A DNA stretch of 64,000 nt from Ichthyophis bannanicus (GCA_033557465.1 CM066033.1:381555289-381619288); one strand, 5' to 3'. Counted from the first letter of the stretch, positions 22,795-34,975 are shown. The notes: a model not told the origin generated them from the sequence alone. A program made the numbers and translations.

Positions 22795-24655
22795 GGCATG
22801 GAGAAACCAGCTAGTGGTTTCAAAAAATGTTCCAAGTGTGCCAGCACCTTGGCCCAGAACATCAGCCAATAGACTGTCCCTTCTGTCAAAAAATGACTGA
22901 GGCCTACAGAACCGGGCTTCTAAATTTGGGACACTCTTTGCTTCAGACATAGCATCATTAGCATCCACTTCGTCGAATGCTTCATCTTCCTCTCGTGGAT
23001 CCCAGGTATCCTCAAAGTCTAAGCCCACATCCTGCATCGAAGCAAGACAAAACCTCCAGAGGTAGATCTCGCTCAAGGCATCGAGATCCCTCAGGTGTTG
23101 CATAGGAGGTGGATCAGCCTGCCAAACATCCCCAGCAGGAGGCCCTGTCCTCCAAAGCCACAGAGGGGCTCCAGGATGCTCCTAACCTTGACCTCTGGAA
23201 AGCTACTAGTATCATGCTTTGGGACGGTAGCACAAACACCCGTGACAGATACCCAGGCATTGGCAAGCTCAATGGACCAGCACATACTGGCCATAGACTG
23301 GAGCTTAGCAGCTCTCCTGGCAGCCTCTGTACCTATCAAGTCATTGGCTCCAGGCACCGGCCCATCTGTACCAGCATCAGTACAAACATAGACACCAATT
23401 GCAGTCACGACATCAGAGCTAATGCACATGGTGTTGACATCACTGCCACCCATTCCCTCCCTGGAAACCATCACTGATATCTGTTTCCAATCCAAACTCC
23501 TCACTGTAGCCGATACTTCGGAACACTGGTACAGACATCGAGCTGTGGGTGAACACTGCATGCATTGGTACTTAAGAGTCCTCCAATTCAGATTCCAGCA
23601 TCTCTGGAATCGCACGATTCCTTTGGGCCCCGGGATCTTCCTTTGTAACAATCTCCACCACAGCAACGATGCATGTTGCTTCCAGAGAATGTCCTTCCAG
23701 GAATTCATTTGAGACCTAGCCAAGGGTTTCTCCATCACAGTAACATTGGAGAAGAAGCCAAGGGCAGAGGTATTGGAGATTCCCCATTACCCAATAGCAC
23801 CGAAGGAGGCAGCCACTCTACCAGTGCACCACATCCTTCATGATCTTATGCTCTGTATGTGGGAGACTCCTCTCATGGTCTCCCCTCAGTTGATGCCCTG
23901 ATAACCATGTATTGGGTACCGGAGTGCCCAGGCTTCCAAAAACCACAGCTTCCCCACCATCCCATGGTGGTCGAATCTTTGATGCATAGAATCAAAAGTT
24001 TGAAGACCCACTCCTTTAATCCTCCAGATAGAGAATCAAGAACCCTCAATGCCTTTGGGTGTCTGTTTCCATGCACTCTGTTAGGATTAACTCCTATATC
24101 CTCTACATGAGGATGTTCCTCAAGGAGGTATCCAGAGATCTTGAAACCTTTTGTCACTCTTCTTCCAGATGATGAGAGCAGACTACCTTGCCCTAGTCAA
24201 GCATAACTAGAACATATCCAAGTTTAATAGGGCCACCTTCAGTGCTTTCAAATGCACAAGCAGGGCCTCAGTTGTATGCATCGGTGCATGCAGAACTGCA
24301 TGGCTTCAAGCCTCCGATCTTGAACAGTGGGTTCAAGATAAGCTTGGCAACATACCTTGCCCAGGTGAAAATCTTTTTTGGCAAAGATTGGCAAGATAAA
24401 GTCTCTCAATTAGTGTCACAAAACACCACTCTAAAGAGACCATCTAGAACAGCTGACTCTGTCAGGAAAAAAAGGCAACTGTATGGAAGTCTTTCTACAA
24501 TAATAAGAAATTCTATTCTTATCCTCCTGCCTCTCAGTTGTAGATTCAAGCACCAAAGAAGAGGCGGCAAACTCCTAAACAAAAGAAGCCACAGGGGGCT
24601 AAACCTCAGCCAGCTGCACAGCCACAGTCTGCGTCTGTTTTTTTACTTTTCTAGA
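22795..24655 (+). pseudogene. DIRS gag of element E
   Basis: The ATG near 22798 starts MEKPASGFKKCSKCAS, after which the zinc-like block is broken by a deletion and a stop at 22870. Later pieces match C in order: a Ser-rich region, MSFQEFI near 23690, PVHHILHDLMLCMWETPL near 23821, DALITMYWVPECPGFQK near 23892, CTSRASVVCIGACRTAW near 24254, LEQWVQDKLGNIPCPGE near 24319, then a Lys/Gln-rich end. Many stops and frame changes. Confidence 0.78.
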
Positions 24656-26440
24656 GAACATTGCCACCCTATCTCTGGAAGTCCCCCACCCCCTTCACAT
24701 AGCAGACTGTCACTATGCCCAGAGGTGGCACTTCATAACCACAGAGCAGTGGACACTAAACATAGTCAAGGAGGTATACAGACTTCATCTGCAAACTTGG
24801 GCCCCCCCCCCTACTTTCATGGGAGAATTTCAAACACATGCTCCCATTCACAGCTTTCCTACAGGACGAGGTCCACTCTTCTGTCTCAGTGCACAATAGA
24901 AAATGTCCCAACATCTCAGCAGGGAATGGGTTTCTAAAGAAAATAGGAGGGTACAGTCCCATTCCGGACCTCAGAAACCTCAAGTTTCTGGTCTGAAGTT
25001 CAAGATGATCTCTGTTGGGACTTCTCTTCCTTACCTCAAGACAGGACTGGTTCTGTTCTCTAGATCTAAAAGAAGCCTATACGTATATCCTCATCCATCC
25101 AGGACACAGGAAATATCTATGCTTCACCTTTCAGGGAACTTATCAATACAGAGTACTTTCCTGCGGACTCTTCTCTATCCCAAGAGTCTTCACAAAGTGC
25201 TTGGCGGTTGTAGCCGTATACCTAAGGTCCCTTACTTAGACAACTGGCTCATAAAAGCAGACACCTCACTAGAGATGCAACATACCATCACAGTACTACA
25301 ACACTTGATTTGTCAAACTTCCCAAAATTCCAGCTAGCTTCAACTCAAAAGCTAGAGTTCATTGGAGCTCTGCTGGACACTCAACAGTCCAGGGTTTTCT
25401 GTAACAGCTCTGCTGTGCCCATCTAATCTAACTAGCATCCCAGACACTCCAACAGGGCCTTCTGACTGCCCATGAAATGCTGCAGCTCCTGGGGCACATG
25501 GCCTCTGCAGTACGTGTCATTCCCTATGCCTGCTTACATATGCACACAGCCCAATGGATTCTTGCCTCCCAATGGAGGCAGGCCTCAGGCCATCTAAGGG
25601 ACAGGATCAGTGTCACTGCCCTTCTATCAACAACCGTTTCAATGGTGGTGGTCTCCAGAAAATCTGCTCGTAGGGTCATCTTTTCAGATGCCTCCACTTC
25701 AATGCACTTTGATGACAGATGCCTCCAAGTTGGGTTGGGGAGCATACCTGGGTGACCTGCCTACACAGGGGCTCTGGACAACACACAAGTCACACCTCCA
25801 AATCTGTTGGAACTTCGTGTCGAATGCCCTCTGTGTTTCAGCACCACCTCAGGGCACAAGAAGTCCTAGTCAGAACAGACAATCAAGTAGCCATGTTGTG
25901 TGTGAACAAACAGGGAGGAACAGACTCATAGCCCCTCTGCAAGGAAACTCTTCACCTGTGGTCCTTTGCCATCTTTCATCAAATACACTTCTGAGTGCTG
26001 TATCTCCTGGTGGAGCTCAGTCTTGACAGACAAGCTGTCGCATCCTCCTTCCCCATGAATGGTCTCTCCATCTGGACACCAGCATCCTACATCTTCCAGA
26101 CGTGGGGAACTCCAGACTTAAGTCCGTTTGCTGCTGCTCAGAATGCCAAGCTTCCTTGCTTCTGCACAAGGACTCCAACATCCAACAACCAACAGGTGGA
26201 TGCCTTTCACCTACACTGGGGTCAGGGTTTGCTTTATGCTTTCCCTCCCATAACCCTCATTCTCAAGACGCTTTTCATGCTTCATGGTTCTCATAGCCCC
26301 TCTCTAGTCACAGCAACTGTGGTGTCCACTGCTACTATGTCTGATTCAAATTCAGCCTCTGATTGTGATCCATGCCTTATCTTCTCCCAGGACCAACTGC
26401 TCACTGTTCCATCCCAATCTACAGTGTCTCCACCTCAAAG
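24656..26440 (+). pseudogene. DIRS pol of element E
   Basis: RT: LCSLDLKEAYTYILIHPGHR (5' part near 25050) and VLSCGLFSIPRVFTKCLAVV near 25159. The active site at 25233-25244 reads Tyr-Leu-Asp-Asn, a single-base change from YLDD. RNase H: LMTDASKLGWGAYLGDLPTQ near 25708, and RTDNQVAMLCVNKQGG near 25875. The tail has TWGTPDLSPFAAAQNAKLPC near 26100 and YAFPPITLILKTL near 26235. A 9-C run near 24803 and several indels break the frame. Confidence 0.82.
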
Positions 26441-26449
26441 CTTGACTGC

Positions 26450-27483
26450 TGAGTGCATAGCATTGCAGGGCATTAACCTTCCACAAGAGATTAAGGAAAT
26501 ACTACTCTCTCACAGAAAGCCCTCCTCCAGATATACATAAGATGTTAAGTGGCAAAAATACTCCATCTCGTGATCCCAGAAAGATCTCTATCTTTTTTCT
26601 GCTCCAGTGGAGTCACTCCTCCAGTATCTCCTCCACCTGTCCTTGACAAGTCTAAAGACTGTCAGTCCATCTCTGTGCCATTATGGCCTCTCACCACCTA
26701 TTAGATGGACAGCCCATCTCCTCATATCTGCTAGTAGCACATTTCATGAGAGGTCTCCTGCTGTCCAAGCCGCCTATCAAGCCACTTCCAGTGGCTTGGG
26801 ACCTTAACGTCACCCTAGCACAGCTTCTCCAGTTGCCCTTTGAACCAATGGCCATGACCTCCCTGAAGTTCCGGTCTTGGAAGGTACTCTTCCTCATTGC
26901 CCTCACTTCAGTTAGACAGTGAGCTTCAGGCTTTGGTGGCAGACCCCCCCCCCCCCCCAACCCGGTTCCACCATGTTAAGGTTATCCTTTGGACTCACCC
27001 ACACTTTATGCCAAAGGTGGTATCTCCTTTTCATCTAAACCACTCGATTTACCTTCCAGTCTTCTTTCCTAGACTGCATGTGTCTCAAGCGGAAGCAACT
27101 TTACACACTCTTGACTGCAAACGTGCATTGGCTTTCTCTCCAAAGAACTCAAGGTCATCGTAAAGCCTTGTAATTGTTCATCTCATTTGACCCTAGTCCC
27201 TTGGGTCTACCTGTATCCAAACTTACTCTCCAGTTGGATAGCGGACTGCATGTCATTTGCCTATGACAGAGTAGGACGCGCCCTGGAAGGGCATATCACT
27301 GCTCAACATTCGCGCCATGGCCATCTCGATAGCAAACCTACACTCGGTAGCCATTGATGAAATTTGCAGGGCAGCAACTTGGTCTTCCATCCATACCTTC
27401 GCTGCCCATTATTATCTAGACAAGGACTCCTGCCGGATGCCATGTTTGGTCAAGCCGTATTCCAGCACCTGTTTCAGACTTAG
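26450..27483 (+). pseudogene. Tyrosine recombinase of element E
   Basis: Start: IALQGINLPQEIKEILLSHR near 26460. The block LSKPPIKPLPVAWDLNVTLA near 26761 is well preserved, and the usual SPFHLN block is at about 27027. The catalytic Arg block is damaged (SVRQ then a stop near 26920, where siblings have ARRISEL). A 13-C run at about 26946-26958 follows. The second block reads NIRAMAI after loss of one base from the His codon near 27305. The Tyr block AAHYYLDKDS near 27402 is kept. Stop at 27481-27483. Confidence 0.8.
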
Positions 27484-27610
27484 ATGCAACTCCTACTCTC
27501 TGTTCCTGATACCAGAAATCTATTTAGGATCCATGACCTCTCAAGCTTTTTCCGAGGCAAACCTCCACCGGTTCTTAGGTCACTTCATCTGGTACCTTGA
27601 AGCTAGGGAG

Positions 27611-27939
27611 TCCCATATGTGAAGACTAAGTTTCTGCTTGTTCTGGAAATAGCATAGTTACTCACCTGTAACAGGTGATTTCCAGGAACAGCAGGAATTT
27701 AGTCTTCAGAACCCAAGGGTTTCATTTACTTTTCCTTTTTCAGCTACTAACTCAACTGAGGAGAGGAAGGTGGGAAGGCAGTTGCGCAGGCACAGTGGAG
27801 TGCTCCCAAAAGCTTTCTTTTTAGGTGTTAAGGAGTGTTCCTGCACGGGCTCAGTTGATCAGTACTGACATCACCCAAGTGTGAAAACTAAATTTCTGCT
27901 GTTCCTGGAGATCACCTGTTACAGGTAAGTAGCTACTGC
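27611..27939 (+). repeat. ICR and right inverted terminal repeat of E
   Basis: Complement of left end 27611-27651, complement of right end 27652-27710. CACCTGTAACAGGTG is at about 27663-27677, and CACCTGTTACAGGTA in the right end at about 27913-27927, followed by AGTAGCTACTGC to the boundary. Confidence 0.87.
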
Positions 27940-28561
27940 TATCTCTCTCCTCCTCTTTGCTTCAAAACTACTTGAACGAGTGGTTCTCCACCATTGTCTT
28001 GACTTTTTCCCCTCAAGCCCTTCTGTACCCACTGCAATCTGGCTTTCGTTCTCTACATTCCACAGCAACAGCTCTTGCCAAGTGACTTGTTCCTCGCCAA
28101 ATCCAAAGGCCTCTATTCTCATCCTCCTTGACCTTCCTGCTGCCTTTGACACTGTTGATCACCAGTTCCTCCTTGATACCCTGTCCTTGGATTTAGGGGC
28201 TCGGTTCAGTCCTGGTTTTCTTCTTATTTCTCTCATCACACTTAGAGGAGGAGCCTCCATCCCGCTTTTAGTTGATGTTTCTCAGGGCTCTGTCTTGGGA
28301 CCTCTTCTTTTCTCTATACACTCAGTCCCTTGGTGCACTTATTTCCTCCCATGGTTTTCAGTACCATCTTTATGCTGATGACTGCCAGATCTACCTTTTC
28401 TGTGCCTGAAATCTCTCCAAGTCCGGATCGCTGCCTGCTTATCCAACATTGCCTGAATGTCTCACTGCCATATGAAACTGAACATGGCCAAAACTGAGCT
28501 CCTTATCTTCATCCTAAACCCACCTCCTCCCTTCCTCCCTTCTCTTTCTGTGGATAACACT
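27940..28561 (+). pseudogene. L2 ORF2 reverse transcriptase, middle piece
   Basis: The frame begins in phase with the L2 piece left of E: ISLLLFASKLLERVVLHHCL. After a frameshift the RT continues with ILILLDLPAAFDTVDHQFLL (motif A, near 28113), [18 protein letters not shown] (motif B, near 28278), and a YADDCQIY block near 28371 in another frame. LNMAKTELLIF near 28473 and SLSVDNT near 28544 lead up to the insertion of F. The AFDTVDH and [12 protein letters not shown] blocks are typical of the L2/CR1 group. Confidence 0.85.
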
Positions 28562-28939
28562 ATTCTCCGGGAACAAGCAGGAAGTCCGCCCTTACGTATG
28601 GGTGACGGCGCTGAAGGAGCCCTTGCAGAAATATCCCCCAGCTTTCAAAGAGAGCCTTTGGGAGATGGCACCCTTCCCACCCAAGGGTGACATCTTGCTC
28701 AGTCTCCCTTTTTTTTCCACGGAGCCCTTCAGACATCTGTCTGGTTTTTTTCCCCCTGGAAAAAGTTGATATTTCTCGACCTAAGTTTCATACTCCATTA
28801 GTGCACTAGTACTCTTCCTGCCACCTGAACTTGCTGCCCTGGCATAGAGTCTCAGGTTATCTTTTTTTTCTCCTTTTGATGCCTTTATACCTCTTTTTCC
28901 AACTGGCAGCACCGCGGGTCTTTGACCTCGCTGGGGTAT

Positions 28940-30895
28940 CCCCCCCCCCCCATAGGTACCAGTGTCTTTAAAAAATGTGATTGGTGTGCCGAAATGTCCC
29001 TTACCGACATACATGACTGCTGCCCTTGCTGCCTGGAGCTTGACCACGACCCCACAGCATGTGACTTCTGTAAAAAGATGTTCACCAAGGGCCTCGAGCT
29101 GCCAGCAACAGCACAATAAGTATTTTTCCCAGAGTCCCTGGTACCTCCAAAGGCCAAGGCCTCCTCTGAAGCCGTAGAATCTCTGGGTAGTTTTACAGAC
29201 CCTGACTTGACACCGTGGCTCCTGGGAAAGGAGGTCTCCCTCAAGAGAACTCGAGAAGAAGACTACCTCGAAGGCAGTGTCCCTGGACTTTTCAGACAGG
29301 CCAGGTAAGCCTCAAGCCAGGTCCCACAATCCTCAACGCTTGTCCAAGGGATCAGAGAGGGAGCGGTCTTTGAAGGTCCCGCAGAAGGACTCGACTGACC
29401 TCGGTCGCCAGACACTATCCTTGTCGATGACCATCCCTCAGGGTAACCAGCATCGGGCCTGATTCCTTCAGTGCCTGCACTGATGGCTGTGGAGCCTTCT
29501 GGACAAGTCCAGAATGGTGGCTCTGGAGTGCAGCTTGTCTGCCTTCATGGACCAGCAGTGGGCGCGGTTCCTTTGCCCAGACCACCAGGCCATCGATGTC
29601 TAAGATGTCCCTGGAGGCTGAGCTGATCCTAGAGACCTTTGGCCTGGAGTCTGATTCTTGGCTAAGGCCTCAATCCAGTTCCCGCTCCATTGGGCCAAGA
29701 TCTTCCCCGACGAGTGCGCTTGGTTTCAGCTGCAGGGCCTCAGAGGGCCACAAACGGGGCTCAGGCCTGGAGCCTGTGAGCCATCCTTCCCTCGAATCCT
29801 CGATGGGCTATTCTGAGTGGGAGACAGAGGACAAGGAGTCGCTGGACACCCGTCGCCACCGTGACGTCCCCTCTGACTCCTCTCCTTTGGAGCCCCGGTA
29901 TCTGTCCCCACCGGAGGACATGATGTTCCTCGACTTAGTCAGCGACATGTCCAAGGCTCTAGCGTTCCCAATGGAATCTGAGGAGGCCCCCTCAGATGGA
30001 GGAGCTAGAAATCCTCAAATACAAGGGCCCTTGCACCCCGAGGGAATCGCTTATGGTGCCCATCCCCATCCATCCTGGATTGGCTAATGCTCCATATGTG
30101 GGAGACACTAGCATTGGTGCTGGTTGTGAGCAAGCAGCTCGACTTGATGTGCAGAGTCCACCGGAGCCCTGACTTCTAGAAGTCACAGCTGCCACACAAC
30201 TCCATGGTGGTGGAGTCGACCATGCATTGGCTGAAGAGTCAGAAGACACTCCTTGGTGCCCCCCAATAAAAAGGCATGCACCCTGGATGCCCTCGGCAGA
30301 AAGTACAACCAGGACTCGATGCTCATTGGCCGGATCCAGGCCTACCATCTGTACATGAGCATGTTGAGAGACCTGGCAAAGGAACTTGCCTGGCTTCTCA
30401 GATGGTCTTTCCGAGGAATCCCTGCAGCGGTTCAAGAACCTGGATAAAGCTTTCTGCGAGTGCTCCAAATTTGTCTCGGGCAGCCTATGACAGCTTCGAG
30501 TCGGAGGCTCGAGTAGTGGCAGCAGGCATTGGTGTCCAACACCAGGCTTGGCTACAGTCTTCCGACCTCAAGCAATGGGTTCAGGACAAATTGGTCAACG
30601 TCCTATGCCACGGAGAGAACCTCTTTTGCAAGCCCATGACCGACAAGGCTGCCGAGCTGGAGTCAGAGTTCATGACAAGGACCAGGCTCTCAGACTGCTG
30701 TCCCTCCCTGAAAGAAGGGCTCTGGTTTAAAAAAAAAAAAAAAAAAAAAGCCCTTCTACCTGAGGAAAGGGGCTGCTTTCAGAAACTACCCACCTTTTCA
30801 GGCCTCCCCAGCAGGGTCAGCAGGCTAAGGGACATGGGCAAGACCCTCGTAAGCAGAAGGCTCTCAAGCCCCAAGTGTCGGCACCAGCCCAGCTA
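28940..30895 (+). pseudogene. DIRS gag of element F
   Basis: The zinc-like block is best seen here: FKKCDWCAEMSLTDIHDCC, then PCCLELDHDPTACDFCKKMF from about 28969, giving CxxC, His-x-Cys-Cys-x2-Cys, His and CxxC. A 10-C run at 28941-28950 precedes it. The acidic middle region from 29596 to 30087 contains SSMGYSEWETEDKESLDTR and LSPPEDMMFLDLVSDMSKAL. Later pieces: YHLYMSMLRDLAKELAW near 30340, WVQDKLVNVLCHGENLF near 30578. A 20-A run at 30729-30748 breaks the C-terminus, which is Lys-rich. Confidence 0.8.
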
Positions 30896-32800
30896 GGGGG
30901 AGCTTTTGACTCCTTGAGCATAGCCTTTCTACCTGGAGGAGGTCAGCAGCCCACAACAGGATGTCTCGTTCATTATGCCCAAAGGTGGCCAGCCATCACC
31001 ACCAATTCTTGGGCACTCCCAGGTGGTCAAAGAGAGCTACTCCCTCCATCTGGCTCAGATACCACCTCTTTTTCCTGGGAGAGCCCCCCCCCCTCCCAGG
31101 TCTCCCCTTCACCGGGGCCACCTTCTGAAGGAACTTGCAGGTCTTCTTGGACAGAATAGTAGAACCAGTTCCCCACCATCTCAGGGGCAAGGAGTTCTAC
31201 TCCAGATACTTCCTCATACCAAAAAGAACGGGGGGCCTAAGGCCCATCCTCGACCTGCGCAACCTGAACTAATTCCTGGTAAGGAAGAAATTCAAGATGC
31301 TCTCCCTTGGAACATTGCTGCCTTACTTCCAACAGGGAGATTTGGCTATGCTCCTTGGATCTGAAGGATGCTTACACCCACATCCTCATTCACTCCAACC
31401 ACAGGCAGTAACTGCGGTTCATGGTGGGGGGCGGCCACAACTATCAGTTCAGGGTGCTAACCTTTGGCTTGGCTTCTGCCCCAAGGGTCAAGTGTCTGAC
31501 AGTCATGACTGCCACCTTCCGCCTCCAGGAGGTCTTTGTCTTCCTCTGCCTGGACGATTGGCTTATAAAAGGAGGCATGGCTGCAGAAGTGCAGCAGGCA
31601 ACCACATGCGCCATCCAGGTCCTGCAGCACCTGGGGTTTGTAATAAACTACCCCAAGTCCTCCCACCTCCTGACAGTGTCTAGAGTTCATGGGGCAAGAC
31701 TACACACACTCCAGGCAAAGGCCTTTCTCCCCAGGGACCGAGCCGAACAGCTCAGGGCACTGGTCCTAGACGTACAACACTGTCCCTCTGTCTCAGCTCA
31801 GCTCTTGTTGCGCCTACTCTGGCATATGCCCTCCAGTCAGTCACCTCAGATTCTTGTCTTCATAGGAGAGCCTCACAGTGGTGCCTTCGGGACTAGTGGA
31901 CTCGGGCCATAGGTAATCTCCAAGACAGTTTCAGTGACCCGCCAGTTGGCAGAATCTCTGACCTGGTGGCAAAACCCCTTATACTTCAAGGCAGGGATTC
32001 CCTTCCAAACTCCAAGCCCCTTAAGGGTTCTCAATACAGATGCCTCCCTGCTGGGGTGGGGAGCCCACTGCAAGGAACTCGGCACCCAAGGCTGCTGGTC
32101 GCAGGACGAGAGCAACCAGCAGATCAACCTCCTGGACCTTCAGGCGATATATCTAGCCCTCCAAGCTTTTTACCACCGCCTGCGGCACCAGCTGGGCTTG
32201 ATACAAATGGACAGCCAAGTGACAGTGTTCTTTAACAAGCAGGGGGGCATGGGGTCTTTCACCCTCTCCCGCAAGGCAATGATTCTCTGCTCCTACACAG
32301 TCCAGCAGGGCATACTCCTACAGGCAGTATACCTGCCAGGCTAGAACTCCTTCCTTGCGGGCAGATTGAGCAGGGTCCTCCAGCCACACGAGTGGCAGCT
32401 GGACCCCATAGTGGCCAATCGGATTTTCCGTCTCTGGGGAGGGACACCATTGGTGGACCTTTTGCCAGCCCAAACTATCATTGCCCCGCTTCTGCTCCTG
32501 TCAAGCCCATCCCTCCCGGATGGCAGCAGATGCATTTCTCATTTTGTGGTTCGAAGTTCTCATGTACACCTTCCCACCCACGCCACTAATTGTTAAAACA
32601 CTATTCAGGATCCTCCTTGACAAGGCCTTCCTAATTTTGATCGCCCCTCGATGTTCCCAGGCAGCTATGGTTCCCTCTACTCCAACTGTCAGTGGAGACT
32701 CCCATCCCACAGGGGAGCTCCCGAGGGCTCCTGTCTCAGGAGAGGGGTCTCTCTTGCACCCCAACCTGGGGTTTCTTTCACTGATGGCATGGCGTGATCT
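30896..32800 (+). pseudogene. DIRS pol of element F
   Basis: RT: YSRYFLIPKKNGGLRPILDL-like near 31195, then a damaged LDLKDAYTHILIHS near 31358, FRVLTFGLASAPRV near 31450 and VFVFLCLDDWLIKGG near 31532, where Cys replaces the Tyr of YLDD (31547-31558). RNase H: LNTDASLLGWGAHCKEL near 32031, INLLDLQAIYLALQAF with the Glu position changed to Asp near 32122, and QMDSQVTVFFNKQGGMGS near 32207. The tail includes LMYTFPPTPLIVKTLF near 32560 and LILIAPRCSQAAMVPS near 32633. Several frameshifts. Confidence 0.83.
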
Positions 32801-33832
32801 TAGCCCCTTTCAGCCTCTCAGGAGAAATGGAGGAGATCTTGCTGGCCTCCCGTAAGGCTTCCATCAGGAAAGCAGACGCCTTCAAATGGTGCAGATTTTC
32901 GGTTTGGTGTGCAGAGCAAGAGATTAACCCATTCTCCTGCTCTGTGCAGCTGGTGCTGCAGTACCACATTTATCTCTCGCAATCCGGACTCAAATTGAAC
33001 TCGGTCAGCGTGCACCTCAGTGCCCTGGCAGCACATCACCATCTAGTGCATGGCAAACCCCTCTCGGTCCAGCCACTGGTGACCCACTTTTTGAGGGGAC
33101 TTCTGTTATCAAAACCCCCCCTGTCTGCCGTCCGGTGACAGAGTAGGACCTTAATGTAGTCTTGGCACAGCTTACTCTCCCACCTTTTGAGCCTCTGACT
33201 ACCTGCCACTTGCAATACTTCTCAAGGAAGATGGTGGTCCTGGTTGTGCTCACCTCTGCTCGCAAGGTTAGCGAGCTCCAAGTCTTAGTGGCAAAGGTGC
33301 TTTATACCAGGTTCTACAAGGACAGGGTTGTGCTCCGCACACACCCCAACCTCCTTCTGAAGGTGATATCTCCCTTCCACCTCAACCAGGAGATAGTGCT
33401 GCCCACTTTCTTCCTATGGCCTCATGCCAGTAGGGCGGAGACTGTCCTTCACACCTTGGACTGTAAGAGGGCCCTATCATTCTACATTCAGCGTACCCAG
33501 GGCCACTGTGAAGCTGCTCAGCTTTTCGTTTCCTATGACCCCAGTCGGTTGGGGGAGGCGATGACCAAGCATACACTGTCTACCTGGGTAGCAGACTGTA
33601 TCTCCCTCATCTACAAGCAGGCAGGACTACCGCTAGATGGACAGGTCACAGCACACTGTCAGGACCATGGTGGCCTCTGGCAAACCTGCGCTCCATCCCG
33701 CTGATGGACATCTGCCAGGCCGCCACCTGGTCTTCAGTCCATACCTTCGCAGCTCATTACTGTCTGGAAAGGGAGTCCCAACAGGACACTGCCCTCTGCC
33801 AGGCTGTGCTCCAGAATCTTTTCATGATCTAG
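32790..33832 (+). pseudogene. Tyrosine recombinase of element F
   Basis: The start LAPFSLSGEMEEILLASRKA is near 32800, followed by WCRFSVWCAEQEINPFSCS and VHLSALAAHHHLVHGKPLS. After a shift near 33140, the frame 33162-33704 has LTSARKVSELQVLVAK near 33250, where Lys (33264-33266) stands at the catalytic Arg position. ISPFHLNQEIVLPTFF and STWVADCISLIYKQAG follow. One more frameshift just precedes the HTVRTMVAS block near 33653. The Tyr block AAHYCLERES is near 33752 and the stop at 33830-33832. Confidence 0.82.
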
Positions 33833-34002
33833 TCAACTCCTATCCTCTACTGTGTTTAGGCTACCGGATTGTTGGTTCCATCGAACACATGGGTCCTACG
33901 CAGTCTATATCTGCAGACTAAATTGCTGCTGCTCATAGCTCCCCTTTAGGGCGACTGTGTGTTTTTCCTCCTATGGACTTGTGGTAGCCTGTAGCTAGGG
34001 CA

Positions 34003-34354
34003 TCCCATATTTGAGGACTGACTTCCTGCTTGTTCCCGGAGAAAGCGTAGTTACTCACCTGTAACGGATGTTTTCTGGGGACAGCAGGAATCACTCCTCA
34101 CAGCCCTCTCTCTTCCCCTTGGAGTTGCTTTTATACCATCTTTTATTTTTTGCCATCTTTTAACTGTCATCTGACTGAGCAAGATGGCATCCTTGGGCAG
34201 GAAGGGCACCATGCATGCTTTGGCATCTCCCAAAGGCTTTCTTTGAAAGCTGGTGGTATGCTTCCACGGTGACTAAGTCGGTGCTGACATTACCCATATG
34301 AGGACTGATTCCTGCTGTCCCTGGAGAACACCTGTCACAAGTGAGTAGCTATGC
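34003..34354 (+). repeat. ICR and right inverted terminal repeat of F
   Basis: Complement of the left end up to 34044, complement of the right end from 34045. The ICR palindrome is decayed (CACCTGTAACGGATG); the right-end one reads CACCTGTCACAAGTG. The right repeat is complementary to the first roughly 200 bases of the element. Confidence 0.87.
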
Positions 34355-34975
34355 TCACTCCTCCCTGTTTCCTCAGCTTGCAACTTTGGGGTCATCTTTG
34401 ACTCTAATCTTTCTCTGCACACATACAACAGAGAACTAAAACCTGTTGCTGCTTTCTCTATAACATTGGCAAAATTCATCCATTGCCACTATGCTTATGT
34501 GTAACCCCTCTCCAAGTCACTTCACTGGCTTCCTATCTGTTTCCACATCCATTTCAAACTTCTACTTACCTACAAGTGCATTCATTCTACAGCTCTTCGC
34601 TACCTTTCCTCTTATCTCCTTGGGAACTCTGCTCCTCTGGCAGATCCATTTTATATGTGCCCTTCTGTCACTGCCAACTCCAGACCTTGTCCATTCCACC
34701 TTGCTGCTCCATATGCCTGGAACAAACTACCCGGGTCAATGTGTTGGGCTCCTTTTCTGGCCCTATTCAAATCCAGGCTAAAAACTTACCTTTTCGAGGC
34801 TGCTTTTGGATCCTGTTGCCCCTTGTTTTTTTGTTCACTACTTGTGTATCTTACCATACTCTAGTTTCCAGTTTTGCATGTTTCTTCACCTTGACTAGAT
34901 TGTAAGCTCTGAGCAAGGACTGTATTTTACATCTTTATGTACAGCACTGTGCAAATGATTAATAGTAGTAGTGGA
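34355..34975 (+). pseudogene. L2 ORF2 C-terminus and 3' UTR
   Basis: The frame resumes in phase after F with SLLPVSSACNFGVIFDSNLS, the L2 block that normally follows the RT domain. After a stop, LLTYKCIHSTALRYLSSYL near 34564, VTANSRPCPFHLAAPYAWNK near 34669 and LFKSRLKTYLFEAAFGSCC near 34765 complete the C-terminus. The 3' UTR ends GTACAGCACTGTGCAAATGATTAATAGTAGTAG, a hallmark L2 tail with a short repeat. Confidence 0.9.

Larger units (their letters stand above)
22427..27939 (+). mobile_element. DIRS1-like element E (family 2), full length
   Basis: Left end TTTCTCCAGG at 22427, right end AGCTACTGC at 27939; 5,513 bases. Gag, pol, YR, ICR and right repeat are all recognisable but more decayed than in C. 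It is inserted in the L2 between 22426 and 27940 without gain or loss of L2 sequence. The RT active site is YLDN rather than YLDD. Confidence 0.9.
28562..34354 (+). mobile_element. DIRS1-like element F (family 1), full length
   Basis: Left end ATTCTCCGGGAACAAGCAGG, right end AGCTATGC at 34354; 5,793 bases. Gag, pol, YR, ICR and right repeat all present. It is inserted into the L2 between codons of a continuous phase. The base T at 28561 could belong to either side. Confidence 0.9.
22370..34975 (+). mobile_element. L2-type LINE split by DIRS elements E and F
   Basis: Three pieces of one L2 lie in order and orientation: about 22381-22426, 27940-28561 and 34355-34975. Removing E and F leaves a continuous reading phase across both junctions (see the findings). 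The 3' end has the typical L2 features: KLPGSM and LFKSRLKTYLFEAAF coding blocks and the terminal ATTGTAAGCTCTGAGCAAGG...TGTACAGCACTGTG tail. The copy is otherwise decayed, with stops and frameshifts. Confidence 0.85.

Noticed and set aside
22528..22889. Short open frames at the start of E on both strands
   Set aside because: They run across leader and A-rich sequence; only the MEKPASGFKKCSKC segment has homologues among sibling gags.
34491..34905. A 140-codon open frame as a novel membrane-like protein
   Set aside because: It is an alternative frame of the L2 C-terminus and 3' UTR; its hydrophobicity is a by-product of the frame.
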